From NCBI GenBank assembly GCA_963575745.1, contig CAUYUJ010003592.1, forward strand, positions 1 to 64,000: a DNA stretch of 64,000 bases, written 5' to 3'. This document shows, piece after piece, positions 1-11,540 of the stretch. The position numbers were made by a program, and so were the translations under genes. How positions within the stretch are numbered: the first letter of the stretch is position 1; each line of letters opens with the position of its first letter. The notes under the pieces were generated by a model. The model saw nothing but the letters and a program-made list of their open reading frames with translations, had not been told where the DNA came from and made no database searches. This DNA comes from Prorocentrum cordatum. Its lineage: Eukaryota; Sar; Dinophyceae; Prorocentrales; Prorocentraceae.

Positions 1-307
1 TAGTAGTAGTGGTAGTAGTAGTAGTAGTAGCAACCGTAGTTGTAGTCGCAGTCGTAGTCGTGGTCGCAGTCGCAGTAGTAGTGGTATTAATGATACGCAA
101 AAATGCAATCCGCGAGCGGGCGGGCCCCTCGGCATGTGAGATGGCGCACGCCTGTAGGCCAACCAACAAACCAACCAACCAGCTAGGCAGGCAACCAACC
201 AGCCAACCAGCCAGCGAGCCAACCAAGCAGCCAACCAGCCAAAGAACCAGCCAGCCAGCCAACCAGGCCACCAACCAACTGCCAACCAGCTACGGGGGGA
301 CGGAGCC

Positions 308-399
<92 letters not shown>

Positions 400-595
400 C
401 GTAGTAGTAGTAGTAGCCGTACTCGTAGTAGTTTTGGTCGTGATAGTAGTAGTAGCAGTAGTAGTAGTAGTGGTAGTAGTAGTGGTAGTAGTAGTAGTAG
501 TAGTAGTCGTCGTCGTCGTCGTAGTAGTAGTAGTAGTAGTAACATTAGTAATAGTATTGGTAGTATTAGTAGTAGTAGTAGTAGTAGTAGTAGTC

Positions 596-649
<54 letters not shown>

Positions 650-870
650 AAAGTAAAAGTACAAGTGAACGTCGTAGTAGTAGTAGTAGTAGTAGTCGTC
701 GTAGTAGTGGTGGTAGCAGTAGTAGTCGTAATCGTAGTCGTAATCCTAGTCGTAGTAGTCGTAGTTGTCGTAGTAGTCGTAGTCGTAGTCGTAGTAGTCG
801 TAGTAGTAGTAGTAGTACTACTAGTAGTAGTAGTAGTTGTTGTAGTAGTAGTAGTAATAGTAGTAGTCGC

Positions 871-944
<74 letters not shown>

Positions 945-951
945 TAGTAGT

Positions 952-987
<36 letters not shown>

Positions 988-1005
988 ATGGTAGCAGGAG
1001 TAGTT

Positions 1006-1078
<73 letters not shown>

Positions 1079-1125
1079 TAGTAGTATTAGTAGTAGTAGT
1101 AGTTGTAGTAGTAGTAGTAGAAGGA
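1..1125. repeat. GTA/AGT trinucleotide microsatellite
   Basis: Almost uninterrupted (GTA)n with scattered substitutions (GTC, GTG, GCA). A block of CCAAC/CCAGC-type repeats interrupts it at about 133-300. Open frames here are pure homopolymer runs of V, L or T and are not genes. Confidence 0.95.
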
Positions 1126-1520
1126 GAAGAAGAATAATAATTCCAAATAAATTCCGAATACTCAGAAGGAAGGCTGAGGAATTCCGAAGAACCCGAAGGA
1201 ATCCTGAGGAATTCCGAAGGAGGAATCCAAAAGGAATTCCGAAGGAGGAATCCAAAAGGAATTCCGAAGGAGGAATCCAAAGGAATTCCGAAGGAGGAAT
1301 CCAAAGGAATCCGAAGGAATTCCGAAGGATTCCTGAGGAATACCAGAGGAACCCGAAGGAATTCCGAAGGAATCCGAAGGAAGTCCGAAGGAATCCCAAG
1401 GAATCCCGAAGGAGTCCTACATAATCCTCAGGAATTCCAAAGGAATCCCAAGGAATTCCGAAGGAGTCTTAAAGAACCCAGAGGAATTCTGAAGAATTCG
1501 AAGGGATCCGGAGGAATTCA
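1126..1520. repeat. GGAATTCCGAA minisatellite
   Basis: Irregular tandem units of about 12-20 bases built on GGAATTCCGAAGGA with AATCC and CCAAA variants. No gene seen. Confidence 0.9.
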
Positions 1521-1690
1521 GAATATCCCATCCGTGGTTGCAATTGGTATCATTTTTGGTTGGGTTGGAATTGGTCTCATTTGTGGTTGGAATTGGTCTC
1601 GCTTCTGGTTGCAATTCGCTCCGAACGGTTGGAATTGGGACTAGTCGGTTGTAATTCGTTCCATTTCGGGTTGTCCTGTGGATTGATGCG
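1521..1690. repeat. Degenerate GGTTGGAATTGGTCTC repeat
   Basis: About six diverged units of 20-25 bases based on GGTTGGAATTGGTCTC. No gene seen. Confidence 0.75.
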
Positions 1691-1705
1691 GACGGGGGGG
1701 GGGGT

Positions 1706-1800
1706 CTGGGCCTCCCAGATATGGGGTCCGAGCAGGTGGGGTCGGAGAGTCGCGCCGCAGCGCCGAGGCATGGGCGATGCGGCCCTGTGTAGGAAGCGAT
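1706..1800 (+). mobile_element. Decayed left arm of fold-back family B
   Basis: Contains GGCCTCCCAGATATGGGGTC, a second GGTGGGGTCGGAG and a weak GCATGGGCGATG segment. This matches the left arm of the complete family B element at 55560-55792. The right arm is missing. Confidence 0.55.
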
Positions 1801-1816
1801 GCGGCGTTTCGGAAGC

Positions 1817-1991
1817 TGATGGGCTTTTTTTTCCACCACCGCCATAAGTTGGAGGGGGAGGGGGCCCTCCTCCTCCTCCTCCTCCTCCTCCTTCTCCTCC
1901 TCTTCGTCCTCCTCATCCTCTTCCTCCTCCTCCTCCTCCTTCCCACCTCCAACTTATGGTGGTGGTGGTGGTGGAAAACAGGCCCATCAGA
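1817..1991. mobile_element. Fold-back element, family H
   Basis: The left end CTGATGGGC, a T run, CCACCACCGCCATAAGTTGG is mirrored on the right by CCAACTTATGGTGG...GGCCCATCAG. A CTC-rich spacer lies between. The same left arm recurs at 51784, so it is a dispersed inverted-repeat element with no coding capacity. Confidence 0.7.
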
Positions 1992-2659
1992 AGCGGCCGA
2001 TCTTTCAAGGTTCTGAAGCGGCCGATCGTGCAAGGTTGAACGATCCCCGCGGTGTTGAGAACCAGCGGCGGGGTCGACACGACGCGAACTGGCCGTAGGA
2101 GATCGACGACAGAGTTGATTCACCCCGAAGTTCACGTTACGGCGAATATGTGGTCGAGCACGTCACATCGTTCGATCTACAAGAGATCTACGTATTTCCG
2201 CTGGATGCGACAAGACCAATCAACCATTCTTTGGTAAATCAATTGCGTAGACGATCCTCTACTCGAAGGGTGCAACTCTTGGGAGGTCAGGCTCAGCATC
2301 GGCGCTGCTGGATTCCTGTTCGGAAGCCAGCCCCGTCTGGACTCCTCCAGTGAATGCCGCTGGATTCCGCCCGATCTGGCTCAAGCCCAGGTGGAGCTAA
2401 TCTGTCGGGGGTGGACAGACCTCCTACCCTGACACGTCGATTAAGGAATTGGCCGTTTTCGGTTCGCGAGAGGGCGTCGCGGCCGTCATTTTTGCGGGTT
2501 CAGGTCCGTCGGTTTCGGTCCCAGGCCGTTTTCAGGCAAGGGAAGGTTTACGAAAGGGAGGTCTGTCCACCGCCCAATCTGGCACAGTGGCCCCTCCGTC
2601 GGGCTGCACAGCTCCTGACCGTCGGAACGGAGGCCTCCAAGGGCCAGGATCCGCCTCCT
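1992..2659. other. No gene recognised
   Basis: Unique-looking mixed-composition sequence between family H and family A elements. No long credible frame, splice-consistent exon or RNA gene was seen. Confidence 0.5.
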
Positions 2660-2661
2660 TA

Positions 2662-2822
2662 CAGTGCCGTTTTTAATACATGCTCCGCGTGCGGACCATG
2701 TATTAAAAAATAAAGGTTTCATTAATACATACAAGGATGAGTTTATGCATTAATTTATTCATATACATTAATATGGATTAAACTTCCTATATCAAAAATC
2801 CTATGTATTAAAACCTGCCCTG
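2662..2822. mobile_element. TA-flanked MITE, family A (complete)
   Basis: AT-rich island of 161 bp. The left end CAGTGCCGTTTTTAATACAT matches the reverse complement of the right end (CAGGGCAGGTTTTAATACAT). A TA dinucleotide flanks both sides (2660-2661 and 2823-2824). Terminal CAG and TA duplication are typical of Tc1/mariner-mobilised MITEs; that assignment is inferred. Other copies lie at 3032-5935 and 54006-54174. Confidence 0.8.
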
Positions 2823-3299
2823 TACAAACAAGAATTGCAGGCAGACGAGCGCTGCGGAGCAGGCGCGCCGACACGAGCCGGGCGGGAGCGGCCGCCAGGA
2901 GGGCCGCCGAGAGTGCCAGGCTCGTTCGGCATCTCGGACGCGTGCATCTTTTTTTCCCCGGCGAGGGCCCTCGAGGAGCATCTCCTGGATCGTCGTGGAC
3001 GAAAAGCGCGCGCAGCACCGAGAAATGCATACAGTGCCGTTTTTAAGACATTCTCCGCGTGCGGATCATGTATTAAAAACGCAGGGATTTAGTATTAAAC
3101 ACAACGATTAATTCATGTATAAAATTACTCATACATTAATCATGTATGAAAATCTATATATACATATATATTACCTAACAGCGAAGACTGATAGGTTTCG
3201 AATGGTCTCAAAAGAAAGCATCTTGACTCCTCAGGGGGGTCTGGGCAGATGCCGGACGGGTGCCGGGAAGAATCCGCGGAAGTCGTTTTAAGCAAACAG

Positions 3300-3870
3300 T
3301 TACACACTTCGTGGTCTTCGAGGTCCCAGAACTCCATTCCTGGGCATGTTTTTGAATTCCCGGAGCCAACTGTAGGCCACTTCGTGGTCTTCGAATTCCC
3401 AGAACTCCATTCCTGGGCATGATTTTGAATGCCCGGAGCCAACTGTAGGCCACTTCGTGGTCTTCGAGGTCCCAGAACTCCATTCCTGGGCATGATTCTG
3501 AATGCCCGGAGCCAACTGTAGGCCACTTCGTGGTCTTCGAGTTCCCAGAACTCCATTCCTGGGCATGATTTTGAATGCTGGGAGCCAACTGTAGGCCACT
3601 TCGTGGTCTTCGAGTTCCCAGAACTCCATTCCTGGGCATGATTTTGAATGCTCGGAGCCAACTGTAGGCCACTTCGTGGTCTTCGAGTTCCCAGAACTCC
3701 ATTCCTGGGCATGATTTTGAATGCCCGGAGCCAACTGTACGCCACTTCGTGGTCTTCGAATTCCCAGAACTCCATTCCTGGGCATGATTTTGAATGCTTG
3801 GAGCCAACTGTAGGCCACTTCGTGGTCTTCGAGTTCCAGAATTCCATTCCCGGGCCACATTTTGAATGCT
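3300..3870. repeat. 73-bp tandem repeat, about 7.6 copies
   Basis: CACTTCGTGGTCTTCGAG recurs every 73 bases with few substitutions. Because 73 is not a multiple of 3 and the unit lacks minus-strand stops, all three minus frames stay open. That creates three overlapping 190-235-codon frames which are artefacts. Confidence 0.95.
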
Positions 3871-5735
3871 GAGGCAGGCTGATGCTGAGGCTGAGGCAGG
3901 CTGAGGCAGGCTGAGGCTGAGGCTGAGGCAGGCTGAGGCTGAGGCAGGCTGAGGCTGAGGCCGAGGCTGAAGGCAGACGAGACTGAGGCTGAAGCAGGCT
4001 GAGGCTGAGGCAGAGGCAGGCTGAGGCTGAGGCTGAGGCAGGCTGATGCTGAGGCAGGCTGAGGACTGAGGCTTAGGCTGATGCAGGGTGAGGCTGAGGC
4101 AGGCTGAGGCTGAGGCCGAGGCTGAAGGCAGACTGAGGCTGAGGCTGAAGCAGGCTGAGGCTGAGGCTGAGGCTGAGGCAGGCTGAGGCTGAGGCAGAGG
4201 CAGGCTGAGGCTGAGGCAGGTTGAGGCTGAGGCTGAGGCCGAGGCTGAGGCTGAAGGCAGACTGAGGCTGAGGCTGAGGCAGGCTGAGGCTGAGGCTGAG
4301 GCTGAGGCAGGCTGAGGCTGAGGCTGAGGCAGGCTGATACTGAGGCAGGCTGATGCTGAGGCAGGCTGAGGCTGAGGCTGATGCAGGCTGAGGTCTAAGC
4401 AGGCTGAGGCTGCGGCCGAGGCTGAAGGCAGACTGAGACTGAGGCTGAAGCAGGCTTAGGCTGAGGCTGAGGCAGGCTGAGGCTGAGGCTGAGGCAGGCT
4501 GAGGCTGAGGCAGAGGCAGGCTGATGCTGAGGCAGGCTGAGGCTGAGGCTGAGGCTGATGCTGATGTAGGCTGAGGCTGAGGCAGGCTGAGGCGCCGAGG
4601 CTGAAGGCAGATTGAGGCTGAGGCTGAAGCAGGCTGAGGCTGAGGCAGAGGCAGGCTGAGGCTGAGGCTGAGGCAGGCTGATGCTGAGGCAGGCTGAGGC
4701 TGAGGCTGAGGCTGATGCAGGCTGAGGCTGAGACAGCCCGAGGCTGATGGCAGACCGAGACTGAGGCTGAAGCAGGCTGAGGCTGAGGCTGAGGCAGGCT
4801 GAGGCTGAGGCTGAGGCAGGCTGATGCTGAGCTGAGGCAGGCTGAGGCTGATGCAGGCTGAGGCTGAGGCAGGCTGAGGCTGGCTGAGGCCGAGGCTGAA
4901 GGCAGACTGATGCTGAGGCTGAAGCAGGCTGAGGCTGAGGCTGAGGCAGGCTGAGGCTGAGGCTGAGGCAGGCTGATGCTGAGGCAGGCTGAGGCTGAGG
5001 CTGAGGCTGAGGCAGGCTGAGGCTGAGGCAGGCTGAGGCTGAGGCCGAGGCTGAAGGCAGACTGAGGCTGAAGCAGGCTGAGGCTGAGCAGGCTGAGGCT
5101 GAGGCTGAGGCAGGCTGAGGCTGAGGCAGGCTGAGGCTGAGGCTGAGGCAGGCTGAGGCTGAGGCAGGCTGAGGCTGAGGCCGAGGCTGCAGGTAGACTG
5201 AGGCTGAGGCTGAAGCAGGCGGAGGCTGAGGCTGAGGCAGGCTGGGGCTGAGGCTGAGGCTGAGGCTGAGGCAGGCTGATGCTGAGGCAGGCTGAGGCAG
5301 GCTGAGGCTGAGGCAGGCTGAGGCTGAGGCAGGCTGAGGCTGAGCCAAGGCCGACGGCAGACTGAGGCTGAGGCTGAAGCAGGCTGAGGCTGAGGCTGAG
5401 GCTGAGGCTGAGGCTGAGGCAGACTGATGCTGAGGCAGGCTGAGGCTGAGGCTGAGGCTGAGGCTGAGGCTGAGGCTGATGCTGAGGCTGGCTGATGCTG
5501 AGGCTGGCTGAGGCTGAGGCTTAGGCTGATGCAGGCTGAGGCAGAGGCAGGCTGAGGCTGAGGCTGAGGCAGGCTGATGCTGAGGCAGGCTGAGGCTGAG
5601 GCTGAGGCTGATGCAGGGTGAGGTTGAGACAGGCTGAGGCTGAGACCGAGGCTGAAGACAGACTGATGCTGAGGCTGAAGCAGGCTGAGGCTGAGGCTGA
5701 GGCAGGCCGAGGCTGAGGCAGGCTCAGGCTGAGGC
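3862..5735. repeat. GAGGCT/GCAGGCT hexamer-based satellite
   Basis: About 1.9 kb of GGCTGAGGCTGAGGCAGGCT-type sequence, with a looser higher-order pattern marked by CCGAGGCTGAAGGCAGACTGA. The 317-codon minus frame (Pro/Gln/Ala/Ser) is a repeat artefact. Confidence 0.95.
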
Positions 5736-5935
5736 TGTGACTGCGACTGCCGTTGCCGCTGCGACTGTCATCGCGAATGCGACTACGACTGCAGAATTCT
5801 ACAACTGGATTCTCATCTGAATCTAAGGGGAATGCTTCCAGATATGCTCCTACACATCGCTGTTAGGTTGCGTTGCCGGGATACTATCTATAGATATATA
5901 TATGTTTAAACATCCTATATCAAAAACTTGCCCTG

Positions 5936-6089
5936 TAGGGAATGGACGTCCGAGCGATGGCGAGTTCGTGGGATGGATCGTTGGGACGACGGTAGTCGGC
6001 CTGGGCCCGCCCTCGTCTTCACGGCTGGACTTCTTTGTTTCTCGATGAGAATCCGATACGATCCAAGCCTTGCGATTGTTGGACCACGA
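5936..6089. other. No gene recognised
   Basis: Short unique sequence between the split family A element and the microsatellite that follows. Nothing recognised. Confidence 0.5.
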
Positions 6090-6365
6090 AAAAACACACA
6101 CACAATCACACACACAATCACACACACAATCACACACACAATCACACACACAATCACACACACAATCACAATCACACACAATCACACACAATCACACACA
6201 ATCACACACAGTCACACACAATCACACACAATCACACACAATCACACACAATCACACACAATCACACACAATCACACACAATCACACACAATCACACACA
6301 ATCACACACAATCACACACAGTCACACACAATCACACACAATCACACACAATCACACACAATCAC
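6090..6365. repeat. ACACAATC octamer microsatellite
   Basis: About 34 units of ACACAATC, with rare GTC variants. Confidence 0.97.
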
Positions 6366-6394
6366 TCCACTGGATGGCTCCTGGGCCCCAGGGG

Positions 6395-6602
6395 AGGCTT
6401 AGGGGAGCAAGACGTGACATGAACAGAAAAACTCAGAGGTCCGCGCGGATTTCTCGGATCGGCGCTGGGCCCCCCCCGGCGGCGCCTCCGGCGCCGCCCC
6501 TGGCACGGTCCGCGCGCCAGGGAGGGGGGTCCAGCGCCGATCCGAGAAATCCGCCGGACCTCCGAGTTTTTATGTTTATGTAACTTCTTGCTCCCCCAAG
6601 GA
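6395..6602. mobile_element. Inverted-repeat element, family C
   Basis: Long imperfect inverted repeat: GGGGAGCAAGACGTGACATG ... GCGGATTTCTCGGATCGGCG on the left, mirrored by CGCCGATCCGAGAAATCCGC ... CTTCTTGCTCCCCC on the right. Arms are about 75 bp around a GC-rich loop. A second full copy lies at 27835-28045; partial copies occur near 48620, 53405 and 56095. Confidence 0.8.
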
Positions 6603-6905
6603 TGGCCGTGCACAGATCACCACTGGGAGCCAAGGACTCTGTGCACCGTCTCCTCCCTGAAGGTACGTACAAAGTTCGTCAGAGGGCGCCTGCCCAGACC
6701 TCCTACGTCGTGTTTTTTTTCATCACCTCGACCTCCAGAGGTCTAGACCCCTTCCCCGGGACCGGTTGTTCTTCCCGAGTCGTTTTTGGACGGTCCTGGG
6801 CCCGGCAAGGGCCTCCCGGGGAGCCGAAAACAGCAAAAGACTTCCTGTCGTGAATTGTTTCGCAGCGCGAGCAGGTCTGGCCGCAGTACATCTCTTCGCG
6901 GCTAG
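6603..6905. other. No gene recognised
   Basis: Mixed sequence with no supported exon, RNA gene or repeat. Confidence 0.45.
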
Positions 6906-7062
6906 AGGACTCCTAGATGGGGTCGGAGTAGATGGGGTCCGAGGATCGCGCCGCACCGCCGATGCATCGGCGATGCATCGGCGACGCCAGCGTGGAGAAA
7001 ATCAGGCTCCGCAGCGTGCCGCATCGCCGATGCATCGGCGGCGCGGCGCGATCCTCGGACCC
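6906..7062. mobile_element. Family B fold-back, right arm truncated
   Basis: Starts ACTCCTAGATGGGGTCGGAG. It continues with GATCGCGCCGCACCGCCGAT and GCATCGGCGATGCATCGGCG, then the mirrored GCCGATGCATCGGCGGCGCG. It breaks off inside the right arm at GATCCTCGGACCCC. Confidence 0.7.
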
Positions 7063-8524
7063 CCCGTCGGCCCGGAGCCCGCCCGGGGGAGGCCTCGGGC
7101 GGCGCGAGGCCGCGCGCCCCGCCCGGGCCCCTGCGCGCGCGCCCCCCCCCCCCGTGGCAGGCAGCGCGGCCCTCGCCCCCGCCCGCGCCGCGGGCGCTGG
7201 CGCCGCCGCCTCGGGGGAGTGCAGCCCCCCCCCCCGCGCCGCGGGCGCTGCCGCCGCCGACCGGGGGCAGCGCCTCGGGGCGGGGCTCGAGCCCTCGACG
7301 AAGGAAGACAAGACAAGGAGAGTGGCAGAGGCATGGATAAGGGGACAAGAAAAATCACACACACAGACGCCCTCCCCAGAGGCCGGCAGGATCTTAATTT
7401 AAGATCGGGCAAGTAGTTTCTTATTTTCTAACATGCCTGATTTAAGAGAATAAGACCCTTACGTGATATCATACACATTACCATTTGTTTGCTATGTTTT
7501 TTCAGCGTTGAACCCCCATAATCCCGTTGATTCTTCGCGTCGGGAGGAGGAGTGATGGATGTGGAGGAGCAGCAGGAGGATCAGCAGCAGGGTCATCCCT
7601 CGTCTCCTAGTTCTTAGTATCTTACTCCTCTTGCTCATCTTCCCTCCCCTCCTACCTCTTCCCTTCGTCGGGCCGCCCTGGCTCGAGACCTGCATATATG
7701 CAGGTCCAGCCGCGGTGGGCCGACATCCGCCAGTGGGTCCGCCGCGTGCCCATGGCGACTCACGGGTCGAACCCCCCCCCACCCCAGACACCTCCTGATC
7801 GCCCTCCCTCCTCCCCGTGTCATCCTCATTCCTCGCCTATCCTCAATCATTCCTCCTCCTCCTCCTCCTCCTCCTCCTCCTCCTCATCTCCATCGACCTG
7901 CTCTTCATCATCCCGTTTTCCTCCTCATCATATCCCTCCTCCTCCTCCCCCTTCGCCTCCTCTTCATCATCATCATCATCAGCATCATCACCCTCATATC
8001 CTCATCCTTCTCCTCCTCATCCTCATCATCCTCTTCCTCCTCTTCGTCTTCCATGTCCTCATCCTTCCCCTCCTCCTCTTCCTCCTCTTCTTCCTCCTCC
8101 TCTTCCTCGTCCTCCTCCGCGTCCTCTTCCTCCTCCTCCTCCTCCTCCTCCTCCTACGTCGCAGTCGTCGTCGTCGTGGTACGTTGGCCTCCTCCTCATC
8201 CTCCTGCTCCTCCTCTTCCTCCTCCACCTCCAAGGCAATGACGCTGACGGGCATGGACGCCCTGGCTGACCAGGCCAGCGGGCGTACATATAAACACTAA
8301 GTTGTTGATCACTTTAATTATTTATTTTGTTTATATTCATTAAATTAGTTATGCATGTATGTATGTATGCATGTATGTATGTATGTATGCATGTAAGTAT
8401 TTATGTATGTAAGTATTGATGTGTTTATTCCATTATATATGGTCCATTGCGTACCGTTGTACATGTGCATAGATGTTACCTGGTGTGTTGTTCCATCAAC
8501 ATGTATATATATGGGATAGCATAG
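7063..8524. other. GC-rich then CTC/TCA-rich stretch, no gene
   Basis: 7063-7300 is extremely GC-rich. 7300-7550 looks unique. 7620-8240 is CTC/TCA-rich simple sequence. 8280-8470 is an AT-rich island with an ATGT-type microsatellite at about 8350-8410. Frames here are low-complexity. Confidence 0.6.
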
Positions 8525-8617
8525 TATGTTTGTTCCCGCGTGCCCGGGCATGTTTGGCTTATGTTTCCATTTCCGCGTCAAAATCCGCCTGCAGGGGGGA
8601 CATGCCCGACTTGAGCC
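8525..8617 (+). mobile_element. Decayed fragment of family F
   Basis: Contains CGTGCCCGGGCATGTTTGGC and ends GGGGGGACATGCCCGACTTG, matching the right end of family F elements at 61155-61316 and 51549-51716. The left end is lost. Confidence 0.45.
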
Positions 8618-8850
8618 TGCCGAGGTTTCGCCTCCTGGACGTGCGCGGGCGCCTCGTGGGGGCTCCGAGTGCGGGGTGGGTCTGCAGAGGTTTCGCCTGG
8701 TGGGCGCCCGCGGGCGCACGTGGTGGGCGCCTTGCGCGCTGTACTGGGTGTGCCGAGTGGAGCACGCATGGGTGCAGTGTTGGGCCGACTTGGATCCGGT
8801 TCGGACGCGTCCAAACCGGGCCCAAATCGAGCCCGATTTGGAGGATGCAG

Positions 8851-11390
8851 GGGTGAGGATGATGATGATGATGAGGATGACGATCCTGATGATGAGGATG
8901 ATGATGATGAGGATGATGATGATGGAGAGCATGACGGTTACACAGCACCTCCCTCCAGCACTGCCCCACCCCCCCAGGCGGCAGCGGGCGCTGCCATCGA
9001 GGGCTCGGACACGGAGGTCGAGTCCTGCACCAACCCAGGGAAGGGCATCGACACATTGGTGCAGGACGCCATGCAGGACGCCCGCGAGCGCAGCATGACT
9101 GAGCAAGAGTTTCAGGACGAGTTCGACCGCGTGAACTTAGACCAGACGCTGCCGTATGAGGAGGGCGCGGCTGCAGCAGTGAGCCACCTGCGCGCCAAGG
9201 CGTCGCCACCCGAGGAGCGGCAGCCAGCCGAGGGGCAGCGCGCAGAGAAGCAGCCCGCCGAGGAGCAGCGCGCAGAGAAGCAGCCAGCCGAGGAGCAGCG
9301 CGCAGAGATGCAGCCAGCCGAGGAGCAGCGCGCAGAGATGCAGCCAGCCGCGGAGCGGCGCGCAGCGAAGATGCAGCCAGCCGAGGAGCAGCGCGCAGCG
9401 AAGATGCAGCCAGCCGAGGAGCGGCGCGCAGCGAAGATGCAGCCAGCCGAGGAGCCGAGGAGCAGCTTGCCGCCCCCGGCCGCCCCGAGTCCTGCGACGC
9501 CCCCTGGCCCGCCTCCGCCCACGCCCTCGGTGGGGCAGATCGATTCGGACGAGGACAGGAGGGCCAAACGGACAGCAACATGACCTGGTCGGGTGGTGGG
9601 CTCCTCACCCGAGGAGCCCATGACCACAGTGATTGTTGCGTTCGCTTGGTCTCCTCAGGAGCCGCTGCAAGCCATTGCCACCACTTCGCCGAGGTCGCGC
9701 CCGAGGTCAGCGAGCTGGGTGCCAGCGCCAGAGACGCCGCAGCTGGCGGACACGCCATCGTACAATCCAGCGGACTCGGGCTCGCAGCTGCCGCTCGGGC
9801 TCTCGCATCAGACTTCGGACGAGCAGGAGAGGCCAGTGCTGCCATCCTTCAAGCGGTCGCTGACAGACGATGTGCAAGTGGAGACCAAGAAGTCCAAAAG
9901 GTGGCAGAGTAATCGCCTCGTGAGCCCGCCACGCGTGGAGGAGCGCGTGCCAGCGCATCCGCGCTCGCAGCGGCCGCTCACGGCACCGCCGCAGCTGGTG
10001 GGCCAGCGCCTGCAGCAGCCAATCGAGAGCAGCCACATCAACAAGCAGCAGGCGATGACAGCGCCGAGCATCGACCAGATGGCGCGGGCACCTCTCGATG
10101 GCAACTGCGGCATCAGCAAGGAGCAGCTGGTGGAGAAGCTCAAGCAGGAGTTCGACGAGCTGGTCGCATCCGACACGGGCGCGGACTTGGACGAGATGGG
10201 CAAGACTTTCCAGGGCTTCTACAAGGGCTCCTTGATCGTTCAGCTGAGCGCGATGCGCCCTGAGACCGCGGAGAAGCCTCTGGATGACGACTTCGGCGCC
10301 GACCCGAAGGAGTCGGCTCTTGACAGGGAGGAGCGCCTCATGTGGGAGTCCTTGGAGGAGAAGGCGTTCAAGTTCAGCACGGAGAAGAAGAAGGGCAACG
10401 CGATCGCGGGCAGATGGGCCAGAGTGATGGAGACATCGAACGAATGGTCTGAGAAGTACCTGGCGGCGGAGGGCTACCCAGCCAAGAAGGCGGTCCGCGA
10501 GGAGTGGGCGAAGTGGTCGTTCCACAGGTGGCAGAAGAAGCGGGAGTTCAGCAAGACGCAGACGAACATCAAGAAGCAGACGATGAAGGGCGTCTACATG
10601 CCGCTGGCCAGGCTGGCGTGGAAGTTTGGCGGGGGGTCCACTGGTGCCAAGCTGGCATACACATATGCTGGGAAGGCAGTGCTAATTGGGTGCATCTTCA
10701 CGAAGTGGTGCAACATGACGGGCTGCCTTTTCCACCTCTACGTGGGGCACTCGTTGGAGGACACGTGGCAGCAGAGCTGGACCAGCCACGAGGTCTGGAT
10801 GGAGTCGGGCTGCGTCGGCGGCCAGCCACCTCCTGGCGCCGATGGCGTGGCCAGCGCGCCATGCACTCCGCTGCCGCGCCCTGGTGCCGAGGCGTCCAGC
10901 GAGGAGAAGCAGGCAGCCGCAGCAGCGACGGGCGGCCCTGGGAACGAGGCCACCAGCGGCAAAGGAGGCGACGGCGAGGGCAACGGCAACAAGAAGAAGC
11001 TCGCCGTGAAGGCGCCCGAGTGGATGAAGGACTTCCGCAAGCTGCGCACAATGTTCGCGCAGTACACATCCCAGGCCCACGGGGGGGCACCGCTTTGATG
11101 GGGGAGAGCCAGGGCCGAGTGGCGACGGTGAGTTCGACGACGCCAGCGGCGCGATGATAACCGACGCAGCCGATGCGATGAGGATAGCGACGACAACGGG
11201 GAGTTGGGCCGAGAGGAGCGATGAGGCGGACGAGGGAAAGGTGGAGGAGGAGGATGAGGATCAGGATACGAATGAGAACAACGCGAAGTGCGGGGTGGGG
11301 GGACAAATGAGAGGTGGACGATACGTCATGTCGGAGCGGGCGGGGTGAGACGCAGGAGCAGGACGGGATGGCAACGTGACTGGAGTTATA

Positions 11391-11442
<52 letters not shown>

Positions 11443-11498
11443 GAGAGAGACAGAGAGCGAGAGAGAGAGAGGGCGAACAAGAGAGAGAGTGAGAGAAC

Positions 11499-11540
<42 letters not shown>

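Larger units (their letters stand above)
3173..5868. mobile_element. Satellite-bearing insert with 12-bp inverted ends
   Basis: Begins ACCTAACAGCGA and ends with the exact reverse complement TCGCTGTTAGGT. The inside is almost entirely two tandem arrays: a 73-bp repeat, then GAGGCT-based repeats. It interrupts a family A MITE. No transposase is present, so it would be non-autonomous. No clear target-site duplication was found, so the insertion mechanism is open. Confidence 0.5.
3032..5935. mobile_element. Family A MITE split by a 2.7-kb insertion
   Basis: The left half (3032-3172) begins CAGTGCCGTTTTTAAGACAT and the right half (about 5869-5935) ends CAAAAACTTGCCCTG. Both halves are flanked by TA (3030-3031, 5936-5937), as in the intact copy at 2662. 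Everything between is the satellite-bearing insert at 3173-5868. Confidence 0.65.

Noticed and set aside
183-1304. 373-codon minus frame and 173-codon plus frame in the first kilobase
   Set aside because: They are translations of a trinucleotide microsatellite and contain only runs of one residue.
3140-3860. Three overlapping minus frames of 186-235 codons with a repeated PGMEFWELEDHEVAYSW-like peptide
   Set aside because: A 73-bp tandem repeat without stops keeps every frame open and cycles frames; all three frames show the same peptides in turn.
3300-3870. Possible CRISPR-like array
   Set aside because: Units are contiguous with no unique spacers, and the host is eukaryotic.
4395-5348. 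317-codon minus frame rich in Pro, Gln, Ala and Ser
   Set aside because: Product of the GAGGCT satellite.
7698-8300. 200-codon Ser/His/Pro-rich frame
   Set aside because: Follows CTC/TCA simple sequence; opposite and shifted frames are equally open.
8559-9845. 428-codon minus frame opposite gene 1
   Set aside because: Mirror of the in-frame plus-strand repeat; Ala/Arg/Pro-rich shadow.
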